DNA of 64,000 nt from an uncultured Trueperaceae bacterium (GCA_937907415.1 CALCHY010000282.1:19493-83492), one strand, 5' to 3'; counted from the first letter of the stretch, positions 43,374 through 52,174 are shown. A program made the numbers and translations. The notes: generated from the letters alone by a model not told the origin.

Positions 43374-44729
43374 TCAGTCGTCTTCATCCGCGTCGATGAG
43401 CGGCAGGCGCACCTTGAACACCGTCGCGCCCGGGCCGCTCTCGACCGTTATCGACCCCTGGTGATGTTCGGCCACCTGACGGGCGATCGCTAGGCCAAGG
43501 CCGGCGCCGCCGCCGGCGCCCTTGTAGAACTTCTCGAAGATGCGCTCGAGCGTGGCGGACGGTATGCCAGGACCGTCATCCCCAACCAACACGGTGACCT
43601 CGAGGTCGCCTATCTCGAGGCCCAAGGTGACGGCCTCCGGGTGGCTAGCGACGCGCACGGCGTTCGCCGTCAAGTTGCGCACCAGCTGCGTCAGGCGTTG
43701 CGGGTCGCCGAGCACGAGCGCCGGCAGCCCGGGGGTCACGACCACCCCAGGGAACTCGCCGGCGACGGGCGCAAGCACGTCGCTGCGTAGTTCGACCAAG
43801 TGCGGGTTGGGGTCCACCACGAGCTGCCCGCGCGATAGCTGCAACAAGTCCTCCACCAACCTCGTCATGCTGCCAGCTATGCGCTGCGCGTCCATCAGGT
43901 CGTCGCGCACCTCCGGCTTGGCGCGCCTGACGGCACGGTCGAGGAAACCCCGCAAGCTCGTGAGCGGCGTACGCAGCTCGTGACTCGTCTCTGCCAGGAA
44001 CACGCGTTGCGCGTCTAGCGCAACGCTCAACCTCCCGACGAGGCCGTTCAGGGCGCTCGTCAGGCGGCCGACTTCGTCGCTCGGACCTTCGTACTCGATG
44101 GCCTCGAGCCGGTCAGGCCCAAGGGTGGAAGCCAGGCGGGCGAGGCGTGTCAGTGGCCACAAGGAGGCGGCCGCCACGAGATAACCGACTACCAAGCTAG
44201 CCACGACGAGCAAGATGGCGGCCACGAGCAGGTTGCGCGAGAGGTCGGCGAGCACGAACCCGATGTAAGCCGGGTCGGTCATGACGACCACCACGCCGAG
44301 CTCGAACGGTGCGAGTGCGGCCTCCATGCGGACGCCGCCAACGAGCCCGCTCCACGTGGTCGGCACGCCGAGGCCGCCGATGACGTCGGCGGCCGGCAAG
44401 GCCTTGTCGCTGGCTTCGAACTCGGGCCGGCTGGCGACGAGCAAGTGCCCGCTCGGGTCGTAGACCTGCAGAACCACCCCGCCGGTCGGGCCGGTGAGGC
44501 TAGTCGAAGCGCTTCCCTCTCCCGAACTGTAGAGCGAGGCGACCACGGCGGCGTCGGACTGCAGCGCCCGTCTCAGCTCGTCGAAGAGGCCGTTGCGCAC
44601 GACCTGGTAAGCCACGACCATGGTCAAGCCGGCTAGCAGGGCGATGGCCGCGGCAGCGAGCAGTGCTACGCGCCACTTGAGCGCCAGTCTCGGGGTCTTC
44701 AGCAGAGGCACGAGGCCCGCGCGGCCCAC
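43374..44729 (-). CDS. Membrane sensor histidine kinase with HAMP domain
   Basis: A ~451-residue kinase: first membrane helix (WRVALLAAAAIALLAGLTMV), an extracytoplasmic sensor of about 100 residues, second helix (LLVAAILLVVASLVVGYLVA), HAMP, HisKA with the phospho-His in FLAETSHELRTPLTSLRG (about 250), and an ATPase domain with N-box RNLTANAVRVA, VGDDGPGIPS, FEKFYKG and GLGLAIARQVAEHH. The start is uncertain: GTG 44729 has GTGAGG 5 nt upstream and lies 8 nt after the regulator stop; GTG 44762 (26-bp overlap) and GTG 44711 are alternatives. Partner of the preceding OmpR-type regulator; the signal is unknown. Confidence 0.92.
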   Translation of the reverse strand: MGRAGLVPLLKTPRLALKWRVALLAAAAIALLAGLTMVVAYQVVRNGLFDELRRALQSDAAVVASLYSSGEGSASTSLTGPTGGVVLQVYDPSGHLLVASRPEFEASDKALPAADVIGGLGVPTTWSGLVGGVRMEAALAPFELGVVVVMTDPAYIGFVLADLSRNLLVAAILLVVASLVVGYLVAAASLWPLTRLARLASTLGPDRLEAIEYEGPSDEVGRLTSALNGLVGRLSVALDAQRVFLAETSHELRTPLTSLRGFLDRAVRRAKPEVRDDLMDAQRIAGSMTRLVEDLLQLSRGQLVVDPNPHLVELRSDVLAPVAGEFPGVVVTPGLPALVLGDPQRLTQLVRNLTANAVRVASHPEAVTLGLEIGDLEVTVLVGDDGPGIPSATLERIFEKFYKGAGGGAGLGLAIARQVAEHHQGSITVESGPGATVFKVRLPLIDADEDD

Positions 44730-44736
44730 TCGCGCC

Positions 44737-45405
44737 TCACGACTTGAGGGCGTAACCCACACCGCGGACGGTCCTGATCACGCCGAAGCCTCCCGCATCG
44801 CGTAGCTTGCTCCTGATGTTAGCGATGTGCACGTCGACTACGTTGGAGGAGGGCGGCAGTTCCTCGCCCCACACGTTATGTTCGATCTCTTTGCGGCTGT
44901 AGACCCTGCCGGGTTGGCCGGCCAGGTAGTGCAGCAGCTCGTACTCGCGGGGGCTGAAGCGCACTTCCTCTGCCTCCCAGAACACTTGCCTGCGGGCAGG
45001 GTCGATGGTCAGGTCGCCGATCTTCTGCGCCACGCCTAACGTGCGCTTGCGCAACTGCACGTTGATGCGGGCCAACAGCTCCTCCACGTGGAACGGCTTG
45101 GCCAGATAGTCGTCGGCGCCGGCGTTGAGCATCTCGACCTTCGTGCCGACCTCGTCGGCCGCCGTCAGGATGATGATGGGGATGTTGCCCGTGTGGCGCA
45201 GCCTGCGCGCGATCTCTTGGCCGCTCAGGTCTGGCAAGCCGAGGTCGAGGATGACCAAGTCCGGGCTGGACTCGCGCACGGCCGAGAGGCCGCGCATGCC
45301 GCTGTCGTACGCGGCGACTTCGAAACCGGCGTCTTCGAGCTCGCGCGAGAGGAGCCGCAGGATGTCGACGTCGTCTTCGACTATCAGGATCCGATTGGTA
45401 GCCAT
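44737..45405 (-). CDS. OmpR/PhoB-family response regulator
   Basis: A 222-residue regulator. Receiver domain: RILIVEDDVDILRLL, phospho-acceptor Asp54 in LVILDLGLPDLSG, Thr in ILTAADE and Lys in YLAKPFHVEELLARI. Winged-helix output domain: FSPREYELLHYLAGQPGRVY, VVDVHIANIRSKL, IRTVRGVGYAL. The ATG at 45405 directly follows the TGA of a small upstream gene (TGAATG). The cognate kinase gene follows. Targets unknown. Confidence 0.95.
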   Translation of the reverse strand: MATNRILIVEDDVDILRLLSRELEDAGFEVAAYDSGMRGLSAVRESSPDLVILDLGLPDLSGQEIARRLRHTGNIPIIILTAADEVGTKVEMLNAGADDYLAKPFHVEELLARINVQLRKRTLGVAQKIGDLTIDPARRQVFWEAEEVRFSPREYELLHYLAGQPGRVYSRKEIEHNVWGEELPPSSNVVDVHIANIRSKLRDAGGFGVIRTVRGVGYALKS

Positions 45406-45786
45406 TCAGCGGCTCCTTCCCATGGGTAAGTCTAGCCACACCTCGCGCTCCTCGAGGAGGACCTCGCGCAGCGAGACCGGGTTAGTTCTGCCATAGACGG
45501 TCAATAACACGTCGGCGCCCCCGTCGGTAATGCGCCCCGTGTAGGCCGACGCGCCGGTCAAAGCGGCCGCCTTGGCGGCCGGGTCCTCGCCCGGCGGGAA
45601 GATAAGCACCCGCACTTCCGTGCCGGGCGGCGGAAACTCGCGGAACACTAGGCGCCCATCGACGACGCGCGCGGACACGTACACCGTAAGCAGGTCGAGC
45701 GACACGAGCCTTACCTCGGTGCCCTCCACCATGGCCGGCAGTTGCAGCACGGCCTGCCCAAGCATGAAGAGGAAGGCCAAGCTCAC
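45406..45786 (-). CDS. Unknown small protein (126 aa) leading the two-component operon
   Basis: The N terminus has a hydrophobic stretch (SLAFLFMLGQAVLQLPAMV) that could be a signal or anchor, followed by a predicted beta-rich domain (VRLVSLDLLTVYVSARVVDG, FREFPPPGTEVRVLIFPPG). No family recognised. Its stop is contiguous with the regulator's ATG, so the three genes are one operon. An exported partner that modulates the kinase sensor is a natural guess but unproven. GTG start, moderate GGGGG ribosome site. Confidence 0.72.
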   Translation of the reverse strand: MSLAFLFMLGQAVLQLPAMVEGTEVRLVSLDLLTVYVSARVVDGRLVFREFPPPGTEVRVLIFPPGEDPAAKAAALTGASAYTGRITDGGADVLLTVYGRTNPVSLREVLLEEREVWLDLPMGRSR

Positions 45787-45881
45787 CTAACGCCCCCGAT
45801 AACCGTGGGAGCGCCCGCAGATGCTTGGTGCGCTGGCAGACTGCGTGTCATGCGATGATGCTACCAACGGCCCATGAAACC

Positions 45882-45895
45882 CCGAGACGTCTCGG
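45882..45895. promoter_or_regulatory. 14-bp perfect palindrome in the divergent region
   Basis: CCGAGACGTCTCGG lies in the 251-bp space between the two-component operon and the TPR/CPBP gene. It could be an operator for either side. Confidence 0.35.
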
Positions 45896-45952
45896 CTTCA
45901 GGGAACCTTAACCGCGTGTCTCACTCGCGCGCCACGGCCTCGGGGCCAGGCA

Positions 45953-45970
45953 GTTAGTGAACGAACTAAC
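45953..45970. promoter_or_regulatory. Inverted repeat GTTAGT-N6-ACTAAC upstream of the TPR/CPBP gene
   Basis: A perfect 6-bp inverted repeat with 6-nt spacing, 68 bp before the chosen start. It is within a larger imperfect stem (GGCA...TGCC), so it could be an operator or an RNA hairpin. Confidence 0.35.
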
Positions 45971-46037
45971 CGCACCTGCCGACCGCCTTACGGCATCATG
46001 TGGCTGTACGTCAGCTGTGCAAGTCAGAAGGGAAAGC

Positions 46038-47696
46038 ATGCGAAGCAACCCGGGAGTGGTTCAACTAGGGAGGCGTGTGACTAGCATGGCGCGCGCGTTT
46101 GCTGCGGCGACCGCCTTCATCATCCTGGGGGCGGGCATAGCGCATGCGCAAAGCTTCGACGAGAACCGCTACTACCAACAGTGCCTGCGCTTCGAGGCGG
46201 GCGGCGACCTCGAGACCGCGCGGCAAGCGTGCCTCAACGCCCTGCAAGTCAAACCGGACTTCGCGGACGCAGAACTAGCTCTCGCCCGCATCGAGCTCGA
46301 CCTTGGCGACGTCTCCAGCGCAGAGAACCGGCTGCGGCGCGTACTCAACCGCGTGAACACCGCCGAACCGCTCGTGCTGTTGGCGGAAGCCGCACTGGCA
46401 AGCCAGCGCCCAGGCGACGCTGAGGCCCAGCTCCAAGCGGCCGAGGCGCGTCTCGCCACGCAGGGCAACCTCGAGTTGGAGGGGCGCGTGTCGTTCCTCC
46501 GCGGCCGCATCATGCAGTCGCAAGGCCGCTTCCGGGAGGCCCTCGGCGCTTACGACGCCGCCATCCTCGGCAACCCGCTTGACGTCAACTACCGACTAGC
46601 CGACGCGGGCCTGAGGCTGCGGCTCGGCGAAGCCGCCTCGGCTGGGCAGCAACTACAGAGCTACCTCACCCTCACGGGGGACGACCGCAACGCCGACGTG
46701 CGCTCGCTCCTCGGGCGCGCCCAGTGGGCCCAAGGTGAGTTGGAGGCGGCTAACGGCAACATCGCCACCGCCCACCAGCTGCGCGGCGCTCGCAACATCG
46801 ACGCTCAAGCGCAAGACTTGCGCGCCCTGGCGCTCATCGCGTACGCGGGCGGCGACGTCGGCGCTGGCGGGCTTGCCCTGCGCGAGTCGCTCAAGCGCGA
46901 GAACCTATCGTCGTTCCTCACGGGCAACACGCTCATCTGGCTCCTGCTGCTCCTGTTCCTCGTCGGCGCGCACCTCATCGGCGAGAGCCGCATAGCCTCC
47001 TCGTCCACCCTCGAGGTCGTGGAAGGGCCCCGCAACTGGAGCGTCGGTCAGGTGTACGGCACGTTCATCGCTTCGCTGCTCGTCGCCCTGTTCGTCACCG
47101 TCATCTACGGACTAGTGCGCTACGACAACTTCCTCGCGCTGTTCACTCCCGCGCTCGCCGACGAATGCAGGGCGCTCTTCCTCCTCACCCTCGCCGTGGC
47201 GCTCGCTCTGCTCTCTTGGCGGCGCGTGCAGACCAACGGTTTCGACGCCATGGAGACGCTGCTCGGCAACGGCCATCACGCCTCGTACGGCGTCGGTTGG
47301 GGCATCTTGTTCCTCGCAGCCACACTCGCCTACCTGCATTACAGCGGTGGCGACGGACCACTCGGGCGCTTCTACCTCGATTACATGCGCACCACGCCCC
47401 TCGTGGTCGCAGCCTCGATCCTCGTGCCGCTGTCCGAGATCTACTTCCGGTCGTTCGCCATCCCGCCCCTCATGCGGCGCTACGACAAGACGATCGCGAC
47501 CATCGCCTCCGCTGCCCTCTACGCCCTGGCGTTCGGCGCGCCGCTCGTCCTCCTCGTACCTTTCGGCCTCATCCTGGCGGACGCTTACCGCAGGCGCCGC
47601 AGCGGCTGGGAAGTCGTGGTCGCGCAGCTCACCCTCCACGTCGGGTTGATAGTCGCCGCGCTCGTCAGCCCGTGGGTGCGGGCGCTGTTCCTGTAA
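46038..47696 (+). CDS. Membrane protein: exported TPR domain fused to CPBP (Abi)-type helices
   Basis: A ~552-residue protein with an N-terminal signal sequence (FAAATAFIILGAGIAHAQ), a TPR-rich region (about 40-290; repeats such as YYQQCLRFEAGGDLETARQA and GRIMQSQGRFREALGAYDAA), then about eight membrane helices. The C-terminal part resembles the CPBP/Abi glutamic protease family, but motif 1 reads SEIYFRSF instead of EExxxR and motif 2 (FxxxH) is not clear, so activity is doubtful. ATG 46038 has GAAGGGAAAGC upstream; ATG 46086, right before the signal peptide, is an alternative. Function unknown; the TPR part would face outward. Confidence 0.8.
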   Translation: MRSNPGVVQLGRRVTSMARAFAAATAFIILGAGIAHAQSFDENRYYQQCLRFEAGGDLETARQACLNALQVKPDFADAELALARIELDLGDVSSAENRLRRVLNRVNTAEPLVLLAEAALASQRPGDAEAQLQAAEARLATQGNLELEGRVSFLRGRIMQSQGRFREALGAYDAAILGNPLDVNYRLADAGLRLRLGEAASAGQQLQSYLTLTGDDRNADVRSLLGRAQWAQGELEAANGNIATAHQLRGARNIDAQAQDLRALALIAYAGGDVGAGGLALRESLKRENLSSFLTGNTLIWLLLLLFLVGAHLIGESRIASSSTLEVVEGPRNWSVGQVYGTFIASLLVALFVTVIYGLVRYDNFLALFTPALADECRALFLLTLAVALALLSWRRVQTNGFDAMETLLGNGHHASYGVGWGILFLAATLAYLHYSGGDGPLGRFYLDYMRTTPLVVAASILVPLSEIYFRSFAIPPLMRRYDKTIATIASAALYALAFGAPLVLLVPFGLILADAYRRRRSGWEVVVAQLTLHVGLIVAALVSPWVRALFL

Positions 47697-47742
47697 CTCG
47701 CCGACGAGGTCCGCGGGCGACCAACAAGCGGCATGCGGGTGG

Positions 47743-47748
47743 CATGAT
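47743..47748 (+). promoter_or_regulatory. Possible leaderless-type -10 (CATGAT) of truB
   Basis: CATGAT ends 6 nt before the GTG of truB, one mismatch to TANNNT; no ribosome site is visible. Confidence 0.4.
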
Positions 47749-47754
47749 GGCTCA

Positions 47755-48723
47755 GTGCCCATCCACCCCGTCTACAAGCCGCTAGGCATCACCTCGCATG
47801 ACGCCGTGGCGCGGGCGCGCCGCCTGCTCGGCACTAGGCGTGTCGGGCACGCGGGCACCCTCGACCCGCTCGCCACCGGCGTGCTCGTCCTCTTGTCCGA
47901 AGAAGCGACGAAGCTGTCGCCCTTCCTGAGCGCCAGCCGCAAGTCGTACCTCGCTTGGGTAGCTTTCGGCCTTGGCACCCCGACCCTCGACGCGGAAGCG
48001 CCAGCCGATGACGGGGACTTGACTTGGGGAGACGCCGCGGGCCTCACGCGCGAGCGCGTCGTCGAGGCAGCCAGCGCTTTCCTCGAGGTGAGGGAGCAGC
48101 GGCCGCCAGCGTACTCGGCGATCAAGCAGGCGGGGCAGCGGAGTTACGCCGCCGCACGCCGCGGTGAAGCGCTCGAGCCACCCGCCCGCGCCGTTGCCTA
48201 CTTCAAGGTCGACCTGCTGGGGTTCGCCCCGCGCCGCGCCGACATGCCAACGACGTTCGCGCCGAGCGCCAGCGGTTGGGCCGCCGCACCGGACGTAAGC
48301 GGCCACACCTTCGAGCTGCCTCCCGAGTTGGCTCAACTGCCGTGCGCGCTCTTCAGCCTGGAAGTGGCGGCAGGAACTTACGTCCGCTCGTTCGCCCGCG
48401 ACCTCGGCGCGCTGCTCGCAACGCCTGCTCACCTCGCTGGGCTCGTGCGGGTCGCGGCGGGAGCGATCGACCTAACGCGCTGCTCGCCGCTGGAGGAGAT
48501 CGCCACGGCGCCGCGCCTTGACCCAGTTACCGCCATCGACCTACCCAAAGTAGAGCTAGACTCCAAGGTCGCCGTGGCCGTGCGCCAAGGCAAGCAAGTC
48601 GGCCTCGACATCACGGGCACGACGCTACTGCTCGACGAGGACGGCAAGGTAGCGGCGGTCGTCGAACCTGCTGGCGAGCGCATGCGCTACTTGCGCGTAT
48701 GGCAGCGCGGCCTGACGCCCTGA
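47755..48723 (+). CDS. truB: tRNA pseudouridine-55 synthase
   Basis: Makes pseudouridine 55 in the T-loop of tRNAs. 322 residues. YKPLGITSHDAVARARRLLG, then the catalytic Asp37 in VGHAGTLDPLATGVLVLL, with PPAYSAIKQAGQRSYAAAR and GTYVRSFARDLGALL later. A ~25-residue insertion (near 165-190) lengthens the middle, and the C terminus carries a short PUA-like tail. GTG start without Shine-Dalgarno. The usual neighbours (rbfA, ribF) are absent. Confidence 0.96.
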   Translation: MPIHPVYKPLGITSHDAVARARRLLGTRRVGHAGTLDPLATGVLVLLSEEATKLSPFLSASRKSYLAWVAFGLGTPTLDAEAPADDGDLTWGDAAGLTRERVVEAASAFLEVREQRPPAYSAIKQAGQRSYAAARRGEALEPPARAVAYFKVDLLGFAPRRADMPTTFAPSASGWAAAPDVSGHTFELPPELAQLPCALFSLEVAAGTYVRSFARDLGALLATPAHLAGLVRVAAGAIDLTRCSPLEEIATAPRLDPVTAIDLPKVELDSKVAVAVRQGKQVGLDITGTTLLLDEDGKVAAVVEPAGERMRYLRVWQRGLTP

Positions 48724-48780
48724 GGTAGCCTCGTTGGCCTTCAGCGCCCACACCGTCACTACCCCAAGGTGCGCGCTCGG

Positions 48781-48786
48781 TACACT
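48781..48786 (+). promoter_or_regulatory. -10 box (TACACT) of ald
   Basis: TACACT 62 nt before the ald ATG; the resulting leader carries the ribosome site AGGGAGCTGAG. No clear -35. Confidence 0.45.
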
Positions 48787-48848
48787 CATGGGGTTGCCCC
48801 GCAGCGCACCGCCAAACCGCTAGCGCACCTGGCCCATAGGGAGCTGAG

Positions 48849-49973
48849 ATGAACATCGGGATCCCCAAAGAGATCAAGCCGCAAGAGTTCCGGGTGTCAT
48901 GCACCCCCGGCGCCGTTCACGACCTCGTGAGGGCCGGGAACCGCGTCGTCGTCGAGGCGGGCGCAGGCTCCGGCTCGAGCTTCACCGACGACGAGTACCG
49001 CAACGCAGGCGCCGAGCTAGGCACGGCTGACGACGCCTGGGCGCAACGCTTGGTCATGAAGGTCAAGGAGCCGATCGCGAGCGAGTATCACTACTTGCGC
49101 GATGACCTGCTCCTCTTCACCTACTTGCACTTGGCCGCCGATCGCGCCCTAACGGACACGCTCATGCGCACAGGCGCAACGGCTGTTGCCTACGAGACGG
49201 TGCAGTTGGCGACGGGCGCGCTGCCGCTCCTCACCCCCATGAGCGAGGTGGCGGGCCGCATGGCGCCGCAAGTCGGATCGCACTTCCTCGAGCGGGCGCA
49301 CGGAGGTAACGGCGTGCTCCTCGCAGGCGTGCCCGGCGTGCAGGCTGGCGTCGTTACCGTGCTCGGCGCTGGCGTAGTGGGCACGAACGCGGCCAAGCTA
49401 GCGCTTGGGCTCGGGGCGCGCGTAAACCTCCTCGACGTCAACCATGCACGCCTGCAGTACCTCGACGACGTGTTCAGCGGCCACGTGCAGACCCTCGCTA
49501 GCAACGCTGGCAACCTCCGCGACTTGCTTCCCTCCACCGACTTGCTGATCGGCGCCGTGCTCATCCCTGGCGCGAGGGCGCCGCAGCTAGTGACGCGCGA
49601 CATGCTCGCCTACATGAAGCCAGGCAGCGTCATCGTCGACGTCGCCGTCGACCAGGGAGGCTGCATCGAGACCATCCACGCCACCACTCACGAGCACCCG
49701 ACTTACGTGGTGGACGGCGTGGTGCACTACGGCGTCGCCAACATGCCGGGGGCGGTGCCGAACACCAGCACCCGTGCGCTCTCCAACCAGACGCTGCCGT
49801 ACGCGCTCAAGCTCGCCGCCAAGGGCACGCAGGCCTTGTTGGACGACCCAGCCTTCCTGAGGGGGCTCAACACGCACGCAGGCGTCGTCACCCACGCGGC
49901 CGTCGCACAGACCTTCGGCCTGACGCCGCACGACCCTGCCGCGGCGCTGCGCTCCCAGCCCGTCACTGCTTAG
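48849..49973 (+). CDS. ald: Alanine dehydrogenase
   Basis: NAD+-linked interconversion of L-alanine with pyruvate and ammonia. The 374-residue protein matches the family: [20 protein letters not shown], substrate Lys in [12 protein letters not shown], His in [14 protein letters not shown], Rossmann [37 protein letters not shown] and [19 protein letters not shown]. Behind its own promoter, followed after 6 bp by the convergent ruvA. Fits an amino-acid-using metabolism together with tdh/kbl and dcyD. Confidence 0.97.
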   Translation: MNIGIPKEIKPQEFRVSCTPGAVHDLVRAGNRVVVEAGAGSGSSFTDDEYRNAGAELGTADDAWAQRLVMKVKEPIASEYHYLRDDLLLFTYLHLAADRALTDTLMRTGATAVAYETVQLATGALPLLTPMSEVAGRMAPQVGSHFLERAHGGNGVLLAGVPGVQAGVVTVLGAGVVGTNAAKLALGLGARVNLLDVNHARLQYLDDVFSGHVQTLASNAGNLRDLLPSTDLLIGAVLIPGARAPQLVTRDMLAYMKPGSVIVDVAVDQGGCIETIHATTHEHPTYVVDGVVHYGVANMPGAVPNTSTRALSNQTLPYALKLAAKGTQALLDDPAFLRGLNTHAGVVTHAAVAQTFGLTPHDPAAALRSQPVTA

Positions 49974-49979
49974 CTGGTC

Positions 49980-50570
49980 TCAACGCAACCGGGCTAGCGC
50001 CTTGCGGATGAGCGCTTCGGCGCCGTCTTCGCGGTTCTGGGCTGCCAACTCGACGATCAGGTTGCGCACCTGACCTTCGCGGTAACCAAGCGCCAACAGG
50101 GCGGCAACGGCGTCCTCGCCTGCACTCCCGATGCCAGCATTAGTGGCCCCGGAGTCGAGGGCGAGAAGCTCCTCTGGCAAGCGCCCCTTCAGCTCGAGCA
50201 CGATGCGCTCCGCCGTGCGCTTCCCCACCCCTGGGGCGCTCGTCAGAAGCGCAGGGTCGGCGTTGACGACGGCGGTCACGACGAGGGCAGGTGGGATGCT
50301 CGAGAGAATCGCCAGCGCTAGCTTGGGGCCGATGCCGCCAACGTCTAGCAGGCGCCGGAAGAGCACGGCCTGCTCGGACTGGTGAAAACCGAAAAGGCTC
50401 GGCTGCTCATCGCGAAACACGAGCAGCGTGCGCAGTTTGATCGGTTGACCGACTGTGCAGCGGGCGAGCGTGGAACTCGGCGCCAGCACCTCCAGCCCGA
50501 AGCCACCGACAGCCACCACGACGCTTGCCTCTCCGACCTCGGCGACGACGCCGTCGACGAACGCGATCAC
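49980..50570 (-). CDS. ruvA: Holliday junction DNA helicase subunit RuvA
   Basis: Binds Holliday junctions and loads RuvB. 196 residues: OB-fold N terminus (MIAFVDGVVAEVGEASVVVA), two helix-hairpin-helix motifs (LLDVGGIGPKLALAIL and LLTSAPGVGKRTAERIVLEL) and the C-terminal RuvB-binding domain (EDAVAALLALGYREGQV). The GTG start overlaps the stop of the preceding FMN-enzyme-like gene by 4 bp (coupled). ruvB and ruvC are not in the window. Confidence 0.96.
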   Translation of the reverse strand: MIAFVDGVVAEVGEASVVVAVGGFGLEVLAPSSTLARCTVGQPIKLRTLLVFRDEQPSLFGFHQSEQAVLFRRLLDVGGIGPKLALAILSSIPPALVVTAVVNADPALLTSAPGVGKRTAERIVLELKGRLPEELLALDSGATNAGIGSAGEDAVAALLALGYREGQVRNLIVELAAQNREDGAEALIRKALARLR

Positions 50571-51346
50571 GTTTCGTCGAACAGCGGGGCGAAGAGGAGG
50601 TCGTAGCCGACGTCACCTAGGTTGGCGCAGCCGGTTAGGCGCATGGCGTAGCTGAGTTCCGCTAGCAGGTCAGTCGGGTCGCGGTCGCCGTCTACGACCA
50701 CGAGTTCCGCGCCGACCGCCAGATAGCGCAGAACGTCGACCCCATCGCGTAGCGGACCGCCAGCCGCCACGCTGAGCATGCCGCCGACGGCGTCGACGAT
50801 CTCAGGCAGGAGGTCGATAGCCGCCGGGGCGGCAACACGGCTGCCGAGGTCGCCACTGACGACGACGCAGTCTGCGCCAGCCTCCGCCGCAACCTCGGCG
50901 TCCGCGGCGCTAGCCACCCCGAAGAGCCACAACGGACAGCCGGCGGCCGCCCGCAGCTCGGCGACGTCCTCGCGCGTGCGGGGGTACCAGCCGCCTGCCC
51001 CGTAAGGGGCGCTCTCGGCGAGGGGGGCAAGGTCAAGCCCGACGGCGGCCACGCCGCGCGTCGCCAGCTCCCTGACCTGCGCCACGAGGTCAGCCATGCC
51101 AAGCGGCGGTAGCACGGCGATCGTCAGCGAGCTGGCGTGTTTGTCTGTGCCCGAAAGCGCTACGGCGGCCGGGAGGACCGCGAGCTGACCGGCGGTAACG
51201 CGGTCTCCCCTACGGCGGCGCAGCACGATGGGCGCCTCCAAGTCGACTCCTAGCACGCTCGTCGTCAGGTCGACGGTCGTCACGTCGTGCAGGCCTCGCG
51301 GGAGGAACTGGTAGCCGTCCAACGCGGCGATGTCGCGCTGATTCAC
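50567..51346 (-). CDS. Catalytically stripped relative of FMN-dependent alpha-hydroxy-acid dehydrogenases
   Basis: A 259-residue TIM-barrel-like protein (family ~350-380). Recognisable: FLPRGLHDVTTVDLTTSVLG at the start, then DLLPEIVDAVGGMLSVAAGG, DGVDVLRYLAVGAELVVVDG and LSYAMRLTGCANLGDV at the end. Key residues are lost: the usual LKG Lys is Phe in CPLWLFGV, the SNHGGRQ stretch with the catalytic His reads SGDLGSRV, and the FMN-phosphate Arg/GR motifs are replaced. FMN oxidase activity is therefore unlikely. Starts at GTG 6 nt behind a TATCAT box (leaderless) and overlaps ruvA. Its role is unknown; a binding or scaffold function is possible. Confidence 0.8.
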   Translation of the reverse strand: MNQRDIAALDGYQFLPRGLHDVTTVDLTTSVLGVDLEAPIVLRRRRGDRVTAGQLAVLPAAVALSGTDKHASSLTIAVLPPLGMADLVAQVRELATRGVAAVGLDLAPLAESAPYGAGGWYPRTREDVAELRAAAGCPLWLFGVASAADAEVAAEAGADCVVVSGDLGSRVAAPAAIDLLPEIVDAVGGMLSVAAGGPLRDGVDVLRYLAVGAELVVVDGDRDPTDLLAELSYAMRLTGCANLGDVGYDLLFAPLFDET

Positions 51347-51352
51347 CCCGCG

Positions 51353-51358
51353 ATGATA
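51353..51358 (-). promoter_or_regulatory. Leaderless-type -10 box (TATCAT) of the ruvA operon
   Basis: TATCAT on the minus strand ends 6 nt before the GTG at 51346; no ribosome site. Confidence 0.65.
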
Positions 51359-51408
51359 GCAAGCCCCCAGCTGCGCTGACGGCCGGAGGGCCGCAGAAGC
51401 CTGTCTGG

Positions 51409-51414
51409 TAAAGT
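51409..51414 (+). promoter_or_regulatory. Leaderless-type -10 box (TAAAGT) of natA
   Basis: TAAAGT ends 7 nt before the GTG at 51422, in the same GGTAAAGTnCCCC context as at dcd; no ribosome site. Confidence 0.65.
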
Positions 51415-51421
51415 TCCCCTC

Positions 51422-52174
51422 GTGGACGAGCTTATTTCAGTACGCGGTATCTCCAAGAGTTTCGGTGCAGTGAAAGCCGTGGTCGACTTGAGCTTCTCTG
51501 TCGGGTCTGGCGAGGTTTACGGCCTGCTCGGACCGAACGGCGCAGGCAAGACGACGACGCTGCGGGTGCTAGCCACGCTGTTAGCGCCAGACTCCGGCGC
51601 CGCGACGGTTGCTGGTCACGACCTCGTGAAAGACAGCGAGGGCCTGAGAGCGGCCATCGGCGTCGTCAACGGCGGCATGGGCCTCTACGACCGCCTGACT
51701 GGCCGCGAGATCCTGCACTACTTCGGCGGCCTTTACGGAATGAGGCCCGCTGCCGTCGAGAAGCGCATCGAGGCGCTTGACGACCTCCTGCAGCTCGGCG
51801 ACACCCTGTCACGTCGCGCAGGCGGCTTCTCGACCGGGATGAAGCAGAAGATCGTCATCGCGCGAGCGGTGCTGCACGACCCGCCCGTCATCTATTTCGA
51901 CGAGGCGACGAGCGGCCTCGACGTGGTTGCGCGCCGCGCCGTCATCGACTTCGTCAAGGCGTACCCCAGCGCCGGCCGGGCCGTCATCTACTCGACTCAC
52001 GTCATGAGCGAGGTGGAGGAGCTATGCGGCCGGGCGTGCATCATCTACCGTGGCCGCAAGATCGCCGATGGCACCATCGCGGAGCTCTCCGCTCAGGGTG
52101 AAGGCAAGGGCCTCGAGGAGGCGTTCTTCCGCCTCGTCAGCCGCTACGACCTCGCGAACGGAGCGGCGGCGTGA
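51422..52174 (+). CDS. natA: NatA-like ABC exporter ATPase
   Basis: A 250-residue cytosolic ATPase. Walker A GLLGPNGAGKTTTLRVLA, signature FSTGMKQKIVIARAV, Walker B VIYFDEATSGLDVV, H-loop in VIYSTHVMSEVEELC. Sequence and pairing with the following permease resemble NatAB, a sodium exporter, but other ABC-2 exporters look alike. GTG start behind a leaderless-type promoter; its stop overlaps the permease start (GTGA). Confidence 0.85.
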   Translation: MDELISVRGISKSFGAVKAVVDLSFSVGSGEVYGLLGPNGAGKTTTLRVLATLLAPDSGAATVAGHDLVKDSEGLRAAIGVVNGGMGLYDRLTGREILHYFGGLYGMRPAAVEKRIEALDDLLQLGDTLSRRAGGFSTGMKQKIVIARAVLHDPPVIYFDEATSGLDVVARRAVIDFVKAYPSAGRAVIYSTHVMSEVEELCGRACIIYRGRKIADGTIAELSAQGEGKGLEEAFFRLVSRYDLANGAAA

